This document shows, piece after piece, positions 40,448-48,126 of a stretch of 64,000 nt of DNA; position 1 is the stretch's first letter; each line of letters starts with the position of its first letter. The position numbers and the translations under genes were made by a program. This DNA is from Oceanobacillus sp. FSL K6-2867 (GTDB taxonomy: Bacteria; Bacillota; Bacilli; Bacillales; Amphibacillaceae). Location: contig NZ_CP150144.1 in assembly GCF_037963145.1 (NCBI RefSeq), positions 3,658,001 through 3,722,000 of the forward strand. The letters are read 5' to 3'. The notes below the pieces were generated by a model that ran no database searches, was not told the DNA's origin, and worked only from the letters and a program-made list of their open reading frames with translations.

Positions 40448-40476
40448 TTTACAGTATACCCATATGGGTTTATAGT
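40448..40476 (+). promoter_or_regulatory. Promoter with CstR-type operator before the methyltransferase gene
   Basis: TTTACA and TATAGT are 17 bases apart, and the spacer contains ACCCATATGGGT (40458-40469), a perfect 12-base palindrome. Confidence 0.7.
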
Positions 40477-40524
40477 AGGGTTGTAATTAATCGAGATGAT
40501 AGCCGGTTAAGGAGGTAAATTATA

Positions 40525-41124
40525 ATGTCAAAAGAACATTGGGATAAGAGTTTTTCAGATGAGGATTTTGTTTATGGTGAGCGGGAAAATGCATTTATAC
40601 ACGACATGAGCAAAATTATACGAGATCAATCAAAAGTTGGCTGTTTTGCTGAAGGTGAAGGTCGCAATGCGGTTTACTTAGCTAGACTTGGTCATGATGT
40701 GACGACATATGATCAATCGACAATAGGTCTTGAAAAAACGAAAATATTGGCAAACAAAAATAATGTTGACGTAGAAACTGTTGCGATTGATTTGACGAGT
40801 GAAAAAGTGAAAACAAATCAATTTGATGCAGCCATTATGGTATTTGGTCACGTTCCAAAAGAAAATCAGAAGTTCCTGATAAAAAACATGATAGATTCAG
40901 TGAAATCCGGTGGCCATATTATTTTTGAAGTCTACTCAGAAGCTCAACTTAAATATCAAACAGGTGGTCCACGATCTCTTGATATGTTATATAATCCAGT
41001 AGAAATTCTGGATTGGATTAAAAATTACAAATGTATTCATTTTTATTATGGTGAAGCAATGCGTCATGAAGGAAAAAGGCATGTGGGCTTAGGACATGTC
41101 ATCCAAGTTGCAATAAAAAAATAA
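40525..41124 (+). CDS. SAM-dependent methyltransferase (TehB-like)
   Basis: A 199-aa class I methyltransferase. Motif I appears as CFAEGEGRNAVYLARLGHDVTTYDQS, followed by DLTSEK (motif II-like acidic turn) and FDAAIMVFGHVP. This is the TehB/thiol-detoxification layout, with the N-terminal HWDKSFSDEDFVYG often seen in these proteins. Relatives methylate tellurite, selenite or small thiols. Because the promoter carries a CstR-type box, a reactive sulfur compound is a reasonable but unproven substrate. The AAGGAGG ribosome site is 8 bases before the ATG. Confidence 0.8.
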   Translation: MSKEHWDKSFSDEDFVYGERENAFIHDMSKIIRDQSKVGCFAEGEGRNAVYLARLGHDVTTYDQSTIGLEKTKILANKNNVDVETVAIDLTSEKVKTNQFDAAIMVFGHVPKENQKFLIKNMIDSVKSGGHIIFEVYSEAQLKYQTGGPRSLDMLYNPVEILDWIKNYKCIHFYYGEAMRHEGKRHVGLGHVIQVAIKK

Positions 41125-41345
41125 ATAGAATGCTTAGAAGGGCTGCTCTGTATCAAGCGTTAAAGGATAATATTCGATTTGATTGATGGGATATCTCAAT
41201 TAAAGGGATGAGTCCCTGCATGTATATGATGAAAAAGCAGGAGAGATGATCCTTTATTGAATTTTCGGAGGCTTATAATGGTTTCAAGATAAAAGTCCCT
41301 GTTGAAAAAAGCAAAGAAAAGTTAATAAAAGAATAGATATAGAAA

Positions 41346-41374
41346 TTGACTTTTTACCCCTGTAGGTATATTAT
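41346..41374 (+). promoter_or_regulatory. Orphan promoter with CstR-type box
   Basis: TTGACT and TATTAT are 17 bases apart with TACCCCTGTAGGTA (41355-41368) inside the spacer. No intact gene follows within 340 bases. The stretch 41125-41345 holds nothing recognised. Confidence 0.65.
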
Positions 41375-41474
41375 GAAACATGTGCTGAGGTTCCATGTGG
41401 CAAAATCAATAAAAACTAAGCTAAGATATTCGTAAAAGTCGTTAAACAAACGACTATTTTATTGTCTGTAAACA

Positions 41475-41488
41475 TACCAACATAGGTA
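41475..41488 (+). promoter_or_regulatory. Second orphan CstR-type box
   Basis: TACCAACATAGGTA, a TACC-N6-GGTA palindrome. Downstream at 41515 an ATG begins a short hydrophobic frame (APSIMIVASWVAVVSGD) that decays into a stop and lacks a ribosome site, probably a gene remnant. Confidence 0.55.
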
Positions 41489-41670
41489 TATTTATGCGTG
41501 TTTTTGAGTTAACAATGGCACCATCTATTATGATTGTTGCAAGCTGGGTAGCAGTAGTGTCTGGGGATGAAAGTACAATAAAAAGTAATGAAAGAAACAG
41601 TGGATTTATTAGCAAAAAGCATATAAGTTCAACAATTCGTTAGTAAATAAGAGTTGATGAACTTTCTTTT

Positions 41671-41700
41671 TTGACAAACATATACCAATCGGGGTATAAA
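41671..41700 (+). promoter_or_regulatory. Promoter with CstR-type box before the rhodanese gene
   Basis: TTGACA is followed after 18 bases by TATAAA, and TACCAATCGGGGTA (41683-41696) lies across the spacer and -10 edge. Confidence 0.75.
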
Positions 41701-41722
41701 GAGGGAATTGGAGGTATAGATA

Positions 41723-42019
41723 ATGAAAGAAATTACTGCAAAAGAATTACAACAAAAACTAGTTAGTGGTGAGAAAATAAATATTGTCGATGTCAGAGAA
41801 GATGAAGAAGTTGTTAATGGAAAAATTCCAGGTGCAAAACATCTGCCGCTAGGACAAATTCCAGAACGTTTAGCAGAATTAGATAAAAATGAACATTATT
41901 ACATGGTATGCCGATCAGGAGGCAGAAGTGGAAACGCATGTCAGTTCTTGATCCAACATGGCTATAATGTAACAAACATGGCAGGCGGCATGCTTGATTG
42001 GAAAGGAGAAATAGATTAA
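41723..42019 (+). CDS. Single-domain rhodanese (sulfurtransferase)
   Basis: A 98-aa rhodanese domain that carries sulfane sulfur as a cysteine persulfide. VDVREDEEVVNGKIPGAKHLPL is followed by the active loop CRSGGRSGNA and the closing MAGGMLDWKG. The loop CRSGGRS is typical of stand-alone PspE/GlpE-like proteins. The gene has its own CstR-type box immediately upstream, as in the S. aureus cst system. GGAGG precedes the ATG. Confidence 0.9.
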   Translation: MKEITAKELQQKLVSGEKINIVDVREDEEVVNGKIPGAKHLPLGQIPERLAELDKNEHYYMVCRSGGRSGNACQFLIQHGYNVTNMAGGMLDWKGEID

Positions 42020-42229
42020 CTTATCCTTTTCTGATGAAAAAATATGACGGTACAGGTGTAAAAAAGGTATTGTGGAATGGACTTTATTTGAGGATGTGGT
42101 ATTACAATAAATTGCTGCCGATATCGAGAAGAGTAAAAATTCAATTTTAGCTTAACAACATAATGAATAAAATTCCGTTAACTTTGGACTGCTTATTCTA
42201 GAAAATATAAGAAATAGAGGCATTCTGGT

Positions 42230-42475
42230 ATGAAACAAAATGTAACACTTTATAGCACCATGATGTGTCCGGTATGTAGTATGGTAAGAGACTTTTTAAC
42301 TAATATGAATATAGAATATAAAGAAATTAATGTAGACATTAAGCCAATAGAAATGATAAAACTTATTAAGAATACGCGAAAATTTTCAGTTCCTCAAACT
42401 AATATTAATGGTGATTGGGTTTTGGGATTTGACCCAGTTCGTATGCTGGAGCTGCTTAATGCTAAGGAAAAATAG
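42230..42475 (+). CDS. Glutaredoxin-like protein
   Basis: An 81-aa thioredoxin-fold protein with CPVC redox pair (residues 13-16), cis-proline in FSVPQTNINGDW, and the same VLGFDP C-terminal signature as the protein at 39972. Both may be paralogs that reduce protein or low-molecular-weight persulfides; this is inference. A weak GAGGCATT lies before the ATG. The 210 bases upstream of the gene hold no intact ORF. Confidence 0.82.
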   Translation: MKQNVTLYSTMMCPVCSMVRDFLTNMNIEYKEINVDIKPIEMIKLIKNTRKFSVPQTNINGDWVLGFDPVRMLELLNAKEK

Positions 42476-42793
42476 CTTAAAACAGTAAAAATTAATCTTT
42501 AGATTACCTGCGAAGTTAAATAAGAAACAAAAAATATAATGGAGTTTTATGATAGATGAGAAAATTACAGCAGGATGATGCAGGATGAGACCCTGCGAAA
42601 ACAAGAAACTTGTAGAAAAAAGAATATGTCGCAGGAAACCAGACAAAATTAGTAGACCAAACGAAATCAGAGGGAGCAAATCAGTTACTGTCTTTGACCA
42701 TTCGATGACTGGGATTATTTTCATATCAAATCCCTTATAAGAACCGTGGTCCGATAGTGCATAACGGAGAACTCCATAACTTATACGTTAGAT
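42476..42793. other. Intergenic stretch after the second glutaredoxin-like gene
   Basis: About 320 bases with no coding signal. The string GCAGGATGATGCAGGATGAG at 42569-42588 is a small imperfect direct repeat. No function is suggested. Confidence 0.3.
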
Positions 42794-42840
42794 AAAACTA
42801 TCCTCCATTATCTCACAATTTGGAAGAAGGATAGTTTTAT
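42794..42840 (-). terminator. Terminator of the nucleoside transporter gene
   Basis: On the minus strand AAAACTATCC pairs with GGATAGTTTT around a loop with inner partial pairing, followed by AT-rich sequence. Confidence 0.7.
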
Positions 42841-42903
42841 TGAGTTTGTTTTATATTTACTATTTAATCCATAAAGATTAATAAGACTGCAATTTGCATT
42901 TAT

Positions 42904-44097
42904 CTACACAAACATACTGACAAATATAGCTGTAATAAAGCTTGCTAACGTACCAGCTATAATTGCTTTAAAGCTCAGCGATGCAATCTGTTTTTTCTTA
43001 GAAGGCGCTAAGGAACCAAGTCCTACAATTAATTGACCAATAGAAGAAAGGTTTGCAAAGTTACACAATGCAACAGTTAAGATTGCAATCGTTTGTGGTT
43101 TTAAATTTTCCTGTATATTAAGCACTTGCTGGTATGCAATCAGTTCATTTGCAGTAAGCTTTGTCCCGATTATGGATGCAGCACGGAAAGCATCTTCAAA
43201 AGGAATCCCAACTAGCAATGCGAAAGGAAAGAATACATAACCAAAAATGGTAGCTAAATCTGTGCCAAAGAGTCCTAGCATGCCGTTTACAAGAGCTAAT
43301 AGACTGATGAATGCAATAAGTAATCCACCAATATTAGCGGCAAGCTTTACTCCACTCACAGCCCCTTCGGAAATAGCTTCAAAAATGTTTGTATATCCTG
43401 CTTCTTCCATTTCGATAGCTTCATTTGTCACAGACTCCTCCGTTTCAGGTTCCATGATTTTCGACATTACAATAGCAACAAAAGGTACAGAGAAAACAGA
43501 AATGATTAAATACTTAATATCTATCCCCATTTGGGCATAAGACAGAAGGATTGCGCCACTGGCTGAAGCTGTCCCTCCAACCATTACTGTAAACAATTCT
43601 GAACGTGTAAGCTTTGCCAGGTAGGGCTTAATCAGCAATGGAGATTCAACAATACCCAGCATTGTATTGCCAACTGTATTAAAGGATTCTACCCGTGTCG
43701 TACCAAATACTTTACCAACAATCCATCCGAGCACACGTACAACAAAAGGAATGATACGTAAATAATATAAAGCTGATACTAATGCTGAAATAAATATAAT
43801 AACGGATAAAACTTGAATCGCGAAAACAAATCCTACATTCGTTCCTTCTGCAAAAAATCCTCCAAATAAAAATTCAATACCTGCTTGACTATAATCAAGA
43901 ACGTTTTGAACACCTTGGGCAGCATGATGAAGTATCCAGCGACCAAGAGGTACATTAAGCATAAAGTAAACAAAAATACCTTCCAATACCACACCTACTG
44001 TAATCGTACGCCATTTGATTGCTTTTTTATTTTTGCTTAAGAGCCAAGCTATAAACAGTAATCCCATAAGGGAGAATAAACCAAATATAATATCCAT
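42904..44097 (-). CDS. nupC: Concentrative nucleoside transporter (NupC family)
   Basis: A 397-aa membrane protein with about ten helices. It opens with the NupC N-terminal helices (MGLLFIAWLLSKNKKAIKW), then GTNVGFVFAIQVL, the gate motif GNTMLGIVESPLLIKPYL, and the conserved GGTASASGAILLSYAQMG and LCNFANLSSIGQLIVGLGS near the end. It takes up nucleosides with protons or sodium. A guanine-type riboswitch with a terminator lies in its leader, which suggests guanosine-type or purine nucleosides as substrate. AGGAGG precedes the ATG. Confidence 0.93.
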   Translation of the reverse strand: MDIIFGLFSLMGLLFIAWLLSKNKKAIKWRTITVGVVLEGIFVYFMLNVPLGRWILHHAAQGVQNVLDYSQAGIEFLFGGFFAEGTNVGFVFAIQVLSVIIFISALVSALYYLRIIPFVVRVLGWIVGKVFGTTRVESFNTVGNTMLGIVESPLLIKPYLAKLTRSELFTVMVGGTASASGAILLSYAQMGIDIKYLIISVFSVPFVAIVMSKIMEPETEESVTNEAIEMEEAGYTNIFEAISEGAVSGVKLAANIGGLLIAFISLLALVNGMLGLFGTDLATIFGYVFFPFALLVGIPFEDAFRAASIIGTKLTANELIAYQQVLNIQENLKPQTIAILTVALCNFANLSSIGQLIVGLGSLAPSKKKQIASLSFKAIIAGTLASFITAIFVSMFV

Positions 44098-44171
44098 AAT
44101 AACCTCCTGATAATCGTTTCAGTTTCATATATCCTTATTGTTGTCAGAAGTCTGAGCTTGCAAACGGAAAT

Positions 44172-44213
44172 AAAAATGCATTCTCTTCATCTATAAAGAA
44201 AGAAGAGAATGCA
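44172..44213 (-). terminator. Riboswitch expression-platform terminator
   Basis: On the minus strand TGCATTCTCTTC pairs perfectly with GAAGAGAATGCA and TTTTTATTT follows. It lies between the aptamer and the transporter start. Confidence 0.9.
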
Positions 44214-44237
44214 CCAAGGTCACATGTGGCGTTCTAC

Positions 44238-44326
44238 CCTTCCTTATAGTCCGGCATTTTACGGCTGCCAGGTAGAAACTTATGGACCATATTTCCATAT
44301 ATATATAAGGATTATATGTAGTTGAT
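44238..44326 (-). promoter_or_regulatory. Purine riboswitch aptamer (guanine type)
   Basis: Conserved elements on the minus strand are ATATAATC, the loop AATATGG, the junction TTTCTACC, the loop CCGTAAAA and the 3' junction GGACTAT. The specificity base in GACTA is C, as in guanine sensors; adenine sensors have T. P3 (CTGGCA/TGCCGG) is intact. Two oddities: P2 has an extra TATATATA on its 5' side between CTTA and TGGA, and P1 is interrupted by AAGGAAGG on its 3' side. Ligand binding would be expected to switch the downstream terminator. Confidence 0.85.
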
Positions 44327-44599
44327 TTTAGAATTTTAACAGAGGTTTTCCAATTATACAAGAGGCGAATAAAAAATAATAAAATACTAAATCTTTAATT
44401 GTTTTATAAAAAATATTGATTAGGTCGACTATTTGAATTGGATTTTAAGATGAGACAGCGAAAAAGCAGAGGAGTATAATATGTTCATTAATTTTTCATG
44501 GTTGGCAAGGTAAAGTTGTCATGGTTGACAATATACCTAGAAGGGCATATTATAATGCTTGTATATGATTTTGTGATTAATATAATGAGGAGAATACCT

Positions 44600-44860
44600 G
44601 TGGAATATAATGATCAAATGAAAAATAGAGTAAAACGGATGGAAGGACAACTTCGCGGGATTTTAAAAATGATGGAAGAAAACAAAGATTGTAAAGAGGT
44701 CATTACGCAGTTGTCAGCTGTCCGCTCAGCAGTAGATCGAACAGTAGGTGTAATTGTAAGTTCAAACTTAGTTGAATGTGTTCTAGAAGCCGAAAAAAAC
44801 GGAGAAAATAAGGATGAAGTAATTAAAGAGGCTGTCAACTTGCTTGTAAAAAGCAGATAA
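44600..44860 (+). CDS. cstR: CsoR-family persulfide-sensing repressor CstR
   Basis: An 86-aa all-helical DUF156 repressor. With the GTG at 44600 as start (GAGGAG 7 bases upstream) the two cysteines fall at residues 31 and 60, the exact positions of S. aureus CstR. The copper-ligand histidine of CsoR is absent (Asn56 there). The end EAVNLLVKSR also matches CstR. It should release DNA when the cysteines form di- or trisulfide links with sulfane sulfur. It is the likely reader of the TACC-N6-GGTA boxes on both sides. Longer in-frame starts from 44498 lack a site. Confidence 0.9.
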   Translation: MEYNDQMKNRVKRMEGQLRGILKMMEENKDCKEVITQLSAVRSAVDRTVGVIVSSNLVECVLEAEKNGENKDEVIKEAVNLLVKSR

Positions 44861-44871
44861 ATAATCTGCGG

Positions 44872-44912
44872 TTGACATTCTTTTTTTAGTTTGTAATATA
44901 CCCATATGGGTA
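44872..44912 (+). promoter_or_regulatory. Promoter with a perfect CstR-type box downstream of cstR
   Basis: TTGACA and TAATAT are 16 bases apart and TACCCATATGGGTA (44899-44912), a perfect palindrome, covers the start-site region. Confidence 0.75.
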
Positions 44913-44940
44913 AATTGAATGGCTGAATAGAGGAATAAAA

Positions 44941-45021
44941 ATGATTAGAGAATGTAGATGCAAAAAGGTTAATGCTAATTGTACAAAAACACTACAAATT
45001 TGCACCAGGTCAAGCAGGTGA
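44941..45021 (+). CDS. Possible 26-residue Cys-rich peptide
   Basis: ATG preceded by AGAGGAATAAAA opens a short frame with four cysteines (RECRCKKVNANC, then QIC) directly after a CstR-type box. A second frame from 44972 gives a 40-residue peptide with KFAPGQAGEIPA. Either may be the remnant of a longer gene. No family is recognised. Downstream sequence to 45130 is otherwise empty. Confidence 0.3.
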   Translation: MIRECRCKKVNANCTKTLQICTRSSR

Positions 45022-45132
45022 GATTCCTGCAATATATAATAGGACTAAAATGTTTTCCAGTATAGGCTTCATTTTACAGAGAAATGATTGTTAAAATTTC
45101 GGTTAAAAAAGACTGATTTATAATTCGCAAAA

Positions 45133-45146
45133 TACCTATATACGTA
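45133..45146 (+). promoter_or_regulatory. Degenerate CstR-type box before the OsmC gene
   Basis: TACCTATATACGTA keeps the TACC half but has CGTA instead of GGTA. Confidence 0.45.
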
Positions 45147-45213
45147 TTTGGATTATCTTTAGAATGGATTCAATAAATTGCATGTTATTAATTGAAATGG
45201 GGGAATGATGACG

Positions 45214-45648
45214 ATGGCAGAATTAAAAACAAATGTGAAAGCGGTTTGGAATGGTGGCACAGCAGGAGATGGGACGCTTAAAGCTGGGAATTTGGATACA
45301 AAAATTGCTATCCCAAAATTTTTAAATGGTAGTGGAAACGGGGCTGGCCCGAAAGAGCTATTAGTATCATCGGCAACAACTTGTTATATCGCAACACTTA
45401 CCTCTATACTTGAAAACAGAAAATTACCTGTCGTGGAACATACTATAACTTCGGAAGCAATAAAATCCGATCAAGAGTTTTCGATTACTCACTATCCAGT
45501 TATTGTTTTATCTGCAGATGCAACAGAAGCTGATGTCAAATCTGCAGAAAGAGCAATAGAGGGCGCAGACAGAGCTTGCGAAGTAGGGAACTTATTAAAA
45601 AAAGCAGGTATTGTTATTGAAGCAAAAGGAAAAGTGTCTTTGAAATAA
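45214..45648 (+). CDS. OsmC/Ohr family protein
   Basis: A 144-aa protein of the OsmC family, thiol-dependent peroxidases. The N-terminal strand pattern VKAVWNGGTAGDGTLKAGN precedes the first catalytic cysteine in SSATTCYIATL, and the second cysteine is in GADRACEVGNLLKKAG. Related proteins in staphylococci (SACOL1771 type) lie near sulfur-stress genes. ATG at 45214 is preferred because GGGGGA is 8 bases upstream; two earlier ATG codons overlap it. Confidence 0.85.
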   Translation: MAELKTNVKAVWNGGTAGDGTLKAGNLDTKIAIPKFLNGSGNGAGPKELLVSSATTCYIATLTSILENRKLPVVEHTITSEAIKSDQEFSITHYPVIVLSADATEADVKSAERAIEGADRACEVGNLLKKAGIVIEAKGKVSLK

Positions 45649-45756
45649 TAAAGCAGCACAGGTAAAAATTTCTCAAAATAAATCTTTCTTTTAGCTGAAT
45701 CATTTATAGAATTTGCAATAGACGCAATGTAATAATGGAGTTAAATTAAAGGGAGT

Positions 45757-45787
45757 AAAAAGGGAACCACTTGCAGGTTCCCTTTTC
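45757..45787 (+). terminator. Terminator after the OsmC gene
   Basis: AAAAGGGAACC pairs with GGTTCCCTTTT around an ACTTGCA loop. Confidence 0.85.
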
Positions 45788-46081
45788 AAAAGGAGAAAAA
45801 ATGGCATTGGGTTTTAGGGCTTCTGAATGTTCGACTAAGGGAATATAACAGCAAGCAAGGCAGTAAAGTTATATAACTTATTTTAATTAATTGATTTCTT
45901 TCAAAAGCTGTATCTTCTTGCAATACCTCTGCATTTTGATAACCAGCTCTTCGAATTTCTGACGCATTCGCGCCATTTTACGCAAAAATTTTATACTGTT
46001 ACCTGTTAGTTAATACATAGATTAAATCAAGTCTTTAAGTATTTAAGCAGACTGACTTGAATTTTGAAAGGACTAGGATTG
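45788..46081. other. Non-coding or decayed stretch
   Basis: About 290 bases without an intact gene. On the minus strand, 45860-45990 keeps a short frame (NGANASEIRRAGYQNAEVL) that looks like former coding sequence of unknown family. Confidence 0.3.
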
Positions 46082-46305
46082 ATGTTGGATAGTACAGATA
46101 TGCAAATCATAGATGAATTACGATACATACACATGGTACGAACCAGCAGCCTTACCTGTCGTTTATACACAATAACTATAAAATAAGCGGAGAAGGTTGC
46201 TGCATCCTTGAATGTAAATTTCCATCTAATGCTATATTAGATGATTTTTTGAATGGTCTGAACAAGGATGCAAATTACAAATTATCGATTGTAATTGATA
46301 AATAG
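46082..46305 (+). pseudogene. Lrp/AsnC-type regulator remnant
   Basis: The ATG opens with LDSTDMQIIDEL, the standard start of an Lrp/AsnC helix-turn-helix. After a deletion the sequence resumes near HMVRTSS, shifts frame, then reads LSFIHNNYKISGEGCCILECKFPS and ends with LNGLNKDANYKLSIVIDK, the typical C-terminal ligand-domain ending. About 75 codons remain of the usual 150. Confidence 0.75.
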
Positions 46306-46369
46306 TATTTTGTAATTACGCCTATAAGAGCAATGTGTAAATAATAACTTTTCAATTTAATTGGCTATT

Positions 46370-46410
46370 AAAAAAGTCGTTGACCGTATAAGGTCAAAAC
46401 GACTTTTTTA
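46370..46410. terminator. Bidirectional terminator
   Basis: AAAAAGTCGTT and AACGACTTTTT pair around an inner GACC/GGTC stem. It serves the minus-strand gene ending at 46452. Confidence 0.88.
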
Positions 46411-46451
46411 ACAAGGACATTTTTTTCCTCTATAATTAATTTTCAATTGTT

Positions 46452-46778
46452 TTAAGCAGCATTTTTACACGCTTCAGCACATCTAAAACAAGCATCTGCA
46501 CATTTTTGACAATGCTCATGATCATGTTTCTTACATTCGTTTCCACATGCTTCACAAATTTTAGCACAAACTGAAGCTAATTCAGAGACAAATGGAGTGT
46601 TTCTTGCTAGAGCATGCTCTAAGTAAGAACAGATATCAGCACACTCTCTATCCAAACGTATACACTCAGCCATCATTTTAATATCATCTTCTTTCAAGCA
46701 TGCATCAAAACAATGATTACATGCTGCCGCACATTCGTGTAACGTCTTAATTAATTCACGGTGTTGTTCATGTGACAT
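46452..46778 (-). CDS. Four-helix-bundle Cys/His-rich copper-binding protein
   Basis: A 108-aa protein of the DUF326/YhjQ (Csp-like) family with cysteines on amphipathic helices: CAAACNHCFDAC, then CIRLDRECADIC, then CAKICEACGNEC and the C-terminal CQKCADACFRCAEAC. Csp proteins store many Cu(I) ions inside the bundle. With no signal peptide it would act in the cytoplasm. ATG at 46778 follows AGGAGG; a 41-codon upstream extension is poor in structure. csoR, copA and copZ lie within 3.5 kb, supporting a copper role. Confidence 0.9.
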   Translation of the reverse strand: MSHEQHRELIKTLHECAAACNHCFDACLKEDDIKMMAECIRLDRECADICSYLEHALARNTPFVSELASVCAKICEACGNECKKHDHEHCQKCADACFRCAEACKNAA

Positions 46779-46905
46779 CTTGTAAAACCTCCTAATTGAA
46801 AATCGATTCGTTATACTTTTTCCCTTTGTTACTTTAAATAAACTGATTTTCGAAAAATCGATAAATAAATGTACAGAAATCTGGAATTTTATAAAGTTCA
46901 TAAAA

Positions 46906-46925
46906 TACAGCGGGAGGGTATCATA
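46906..46925. promoter_or_regulatory. Weak CsoR-type box candidate between divergent genes
   Basis: TACAGCGGGAGGGTATCATA keeps the central GGG-GGGTAT and the outer TA ends of CsoR operators but has weak half-sites. It lies between the copper-binding gene and the small His-rich gene. Confidence 0.35.
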
Positions 46926-47001
46926 TAATTTAGTTAAGTTAAGGTTACGGAATAAAATATATATAATTTTCCTAAACTAGATGGAGTAAGAAGGAAAAAT
47001 T

Positions 47002-47290
47002 ATGGGAAAGCAGGTTAAAGAAAAGAACAATTATTATAATGGACATGAGGGACTTATGGTTAAAGTTAATGCACATGGTCATCGCAGCAGTCTTGGAAGT
47101 CATAAACTGTACAAACATAGCAAAATATAAACATCATAGTGGCAGCAAACAACGCGGTGAAATGGATCTTCCACATGAACATTTCCATCATGAATACATG
47201 ACTGAGGTATGTGGGAAGCTTTTTGAATTTCTTTTAGTCTTAACTATTCCAATTTCCTATTTAATCATCCAATTACTAGGAAGATCATAG
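47002..47290 (+). pseudogene. Small His-rich membrane protein gene, probably frameshifted
   Basis: An ATG after AAGAAGG opens a His-rich frame (GHEGLMVKVNAHGHRSS, then SHKLYKHSK) that stops at 47130. The adjacent frame continues without interruption as KYKHHSGSKQRGEMDLPHEHFHHEY and then a single membrane helix (FEFLLVLTIPISYLIIQLLG). Joined, they make about 95 residues with a metal-binding face. Alternatively the second frame is used alone from an ATG at 47039. No family is recognised; a copper or zinc role is inferred from His content and neighbours. Confidence 0.45.
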
Positions 47291-47426
47291 CGGTAGTAGC
47301 AGAATACTGCTATGAAGATAAAGGGTATAACGCGAAGTCGTAATTAAATGTTGCGTAAAAGAGTGGCAAATCATATCGAAAATCGTGCTGAAGATTTAGA
47401 TGACCAAGAAATAAAATATTTTTTAC

Positions 47427-47453
47427 TTGACAATACCTAACAGGGGTATGGTA
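47427..47453 (+). promoter_or_regulatory. CsoR-type operator before copZ
   Basis: TACCTAACAGGGGTATGGTA (47434-47453) has the TACC-N12-GGTA layout of Bacillus CsoR sites and directly follows a TTGACA -35 box. Confidence 0.8.
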
Positions 47454-47489
47454 AATTGAAAAGGAAGAAAATAATAGGAGGTATTTTAA

Positions 47490-47696
47490 ATGGAAAATAA
47501 ATCACTTAACGTACAGGGCATGTCTTGCGGACATTGTGTGAATTCTATAGAGGGAAGTGTTGGAAAATTAAACGGTGTTGAAATGGTAAAGGTTTATTTG
47601 CAAGATGAAAAAGTCGATGTAACCTTTGATCCGGAAAAAGTGGAGTTGAAAGATATTACAGAAGTCATTGAAGAACAGGGTTACGATGTTGCCTAG
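47490..47696 (+). CDS. copZ: Copper chaperone CopZ (first copy)
   Basis: A 68-aa single HMA domain with MSCGHC at residues 11-16 and the closing EEQGYDVA. It carries Cu(I) to CopA and probably to CsoR. It has its own CsoR-type operator and an AGGAGG site. A second copZ lies after copA at 52222; the two are clearly paralogous but differ in charge and surface residues. Confidence 0.93.
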   Translation: MENKSLNVQGMSCGHCVNSIEGSVGKLNGVEMVKVYLQDEKVDVTFDPEKVELKDITEVIEEQGYDVA

Positions 47697-48126
47697 TGAA
47701 AGTAATCGTTCTTGTGTAACAAGAGTATGTTTTAACAGCATTTTGGACGTTAGAAAAGTATAAATTTTCAGCGAGAAGCGAATTCATCGCTTCAAAAAAA
47801 TTTACGTCCTGCTTAAAAGAAAAAATATTTGGACTAAAGTTATTAAAGGAAAGAAAGTCACTTTAAAAGCCACGGATGGAGCTGTTAGGGCGGTTTGGTG
47901 CCGCCTAAAACCATGTTGTAGTTGTAAATGAGGATGAAGGAACAATATACTCATACACATTCAGAAACAGACGATGCAACAAGCATTTATACACATTTTC
48001 TAAACTAGTCATGTACAAAACCTGGCCCGAATATAGGGTTTGGTAAGAACAAAATGTCTTCCGTTTTTTATAGAAGTAAAAGAGTGAGTAAAGTTATTGA
48101 TTTAGCAGAAGGGGGTAAGAGAAAAG
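47697..48126. other. Degraded stretch between copZ and a glutaredoxin-like gene
   Basis: About 430 bases without an intact ORF. A short frame near 47845-47932 (VIKGKKVTLKATDGAVRAVWC, then CCSCK) may be the relic of a Cys-containing protein. No boxes or terminators stand out. Confidence 0.35.
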
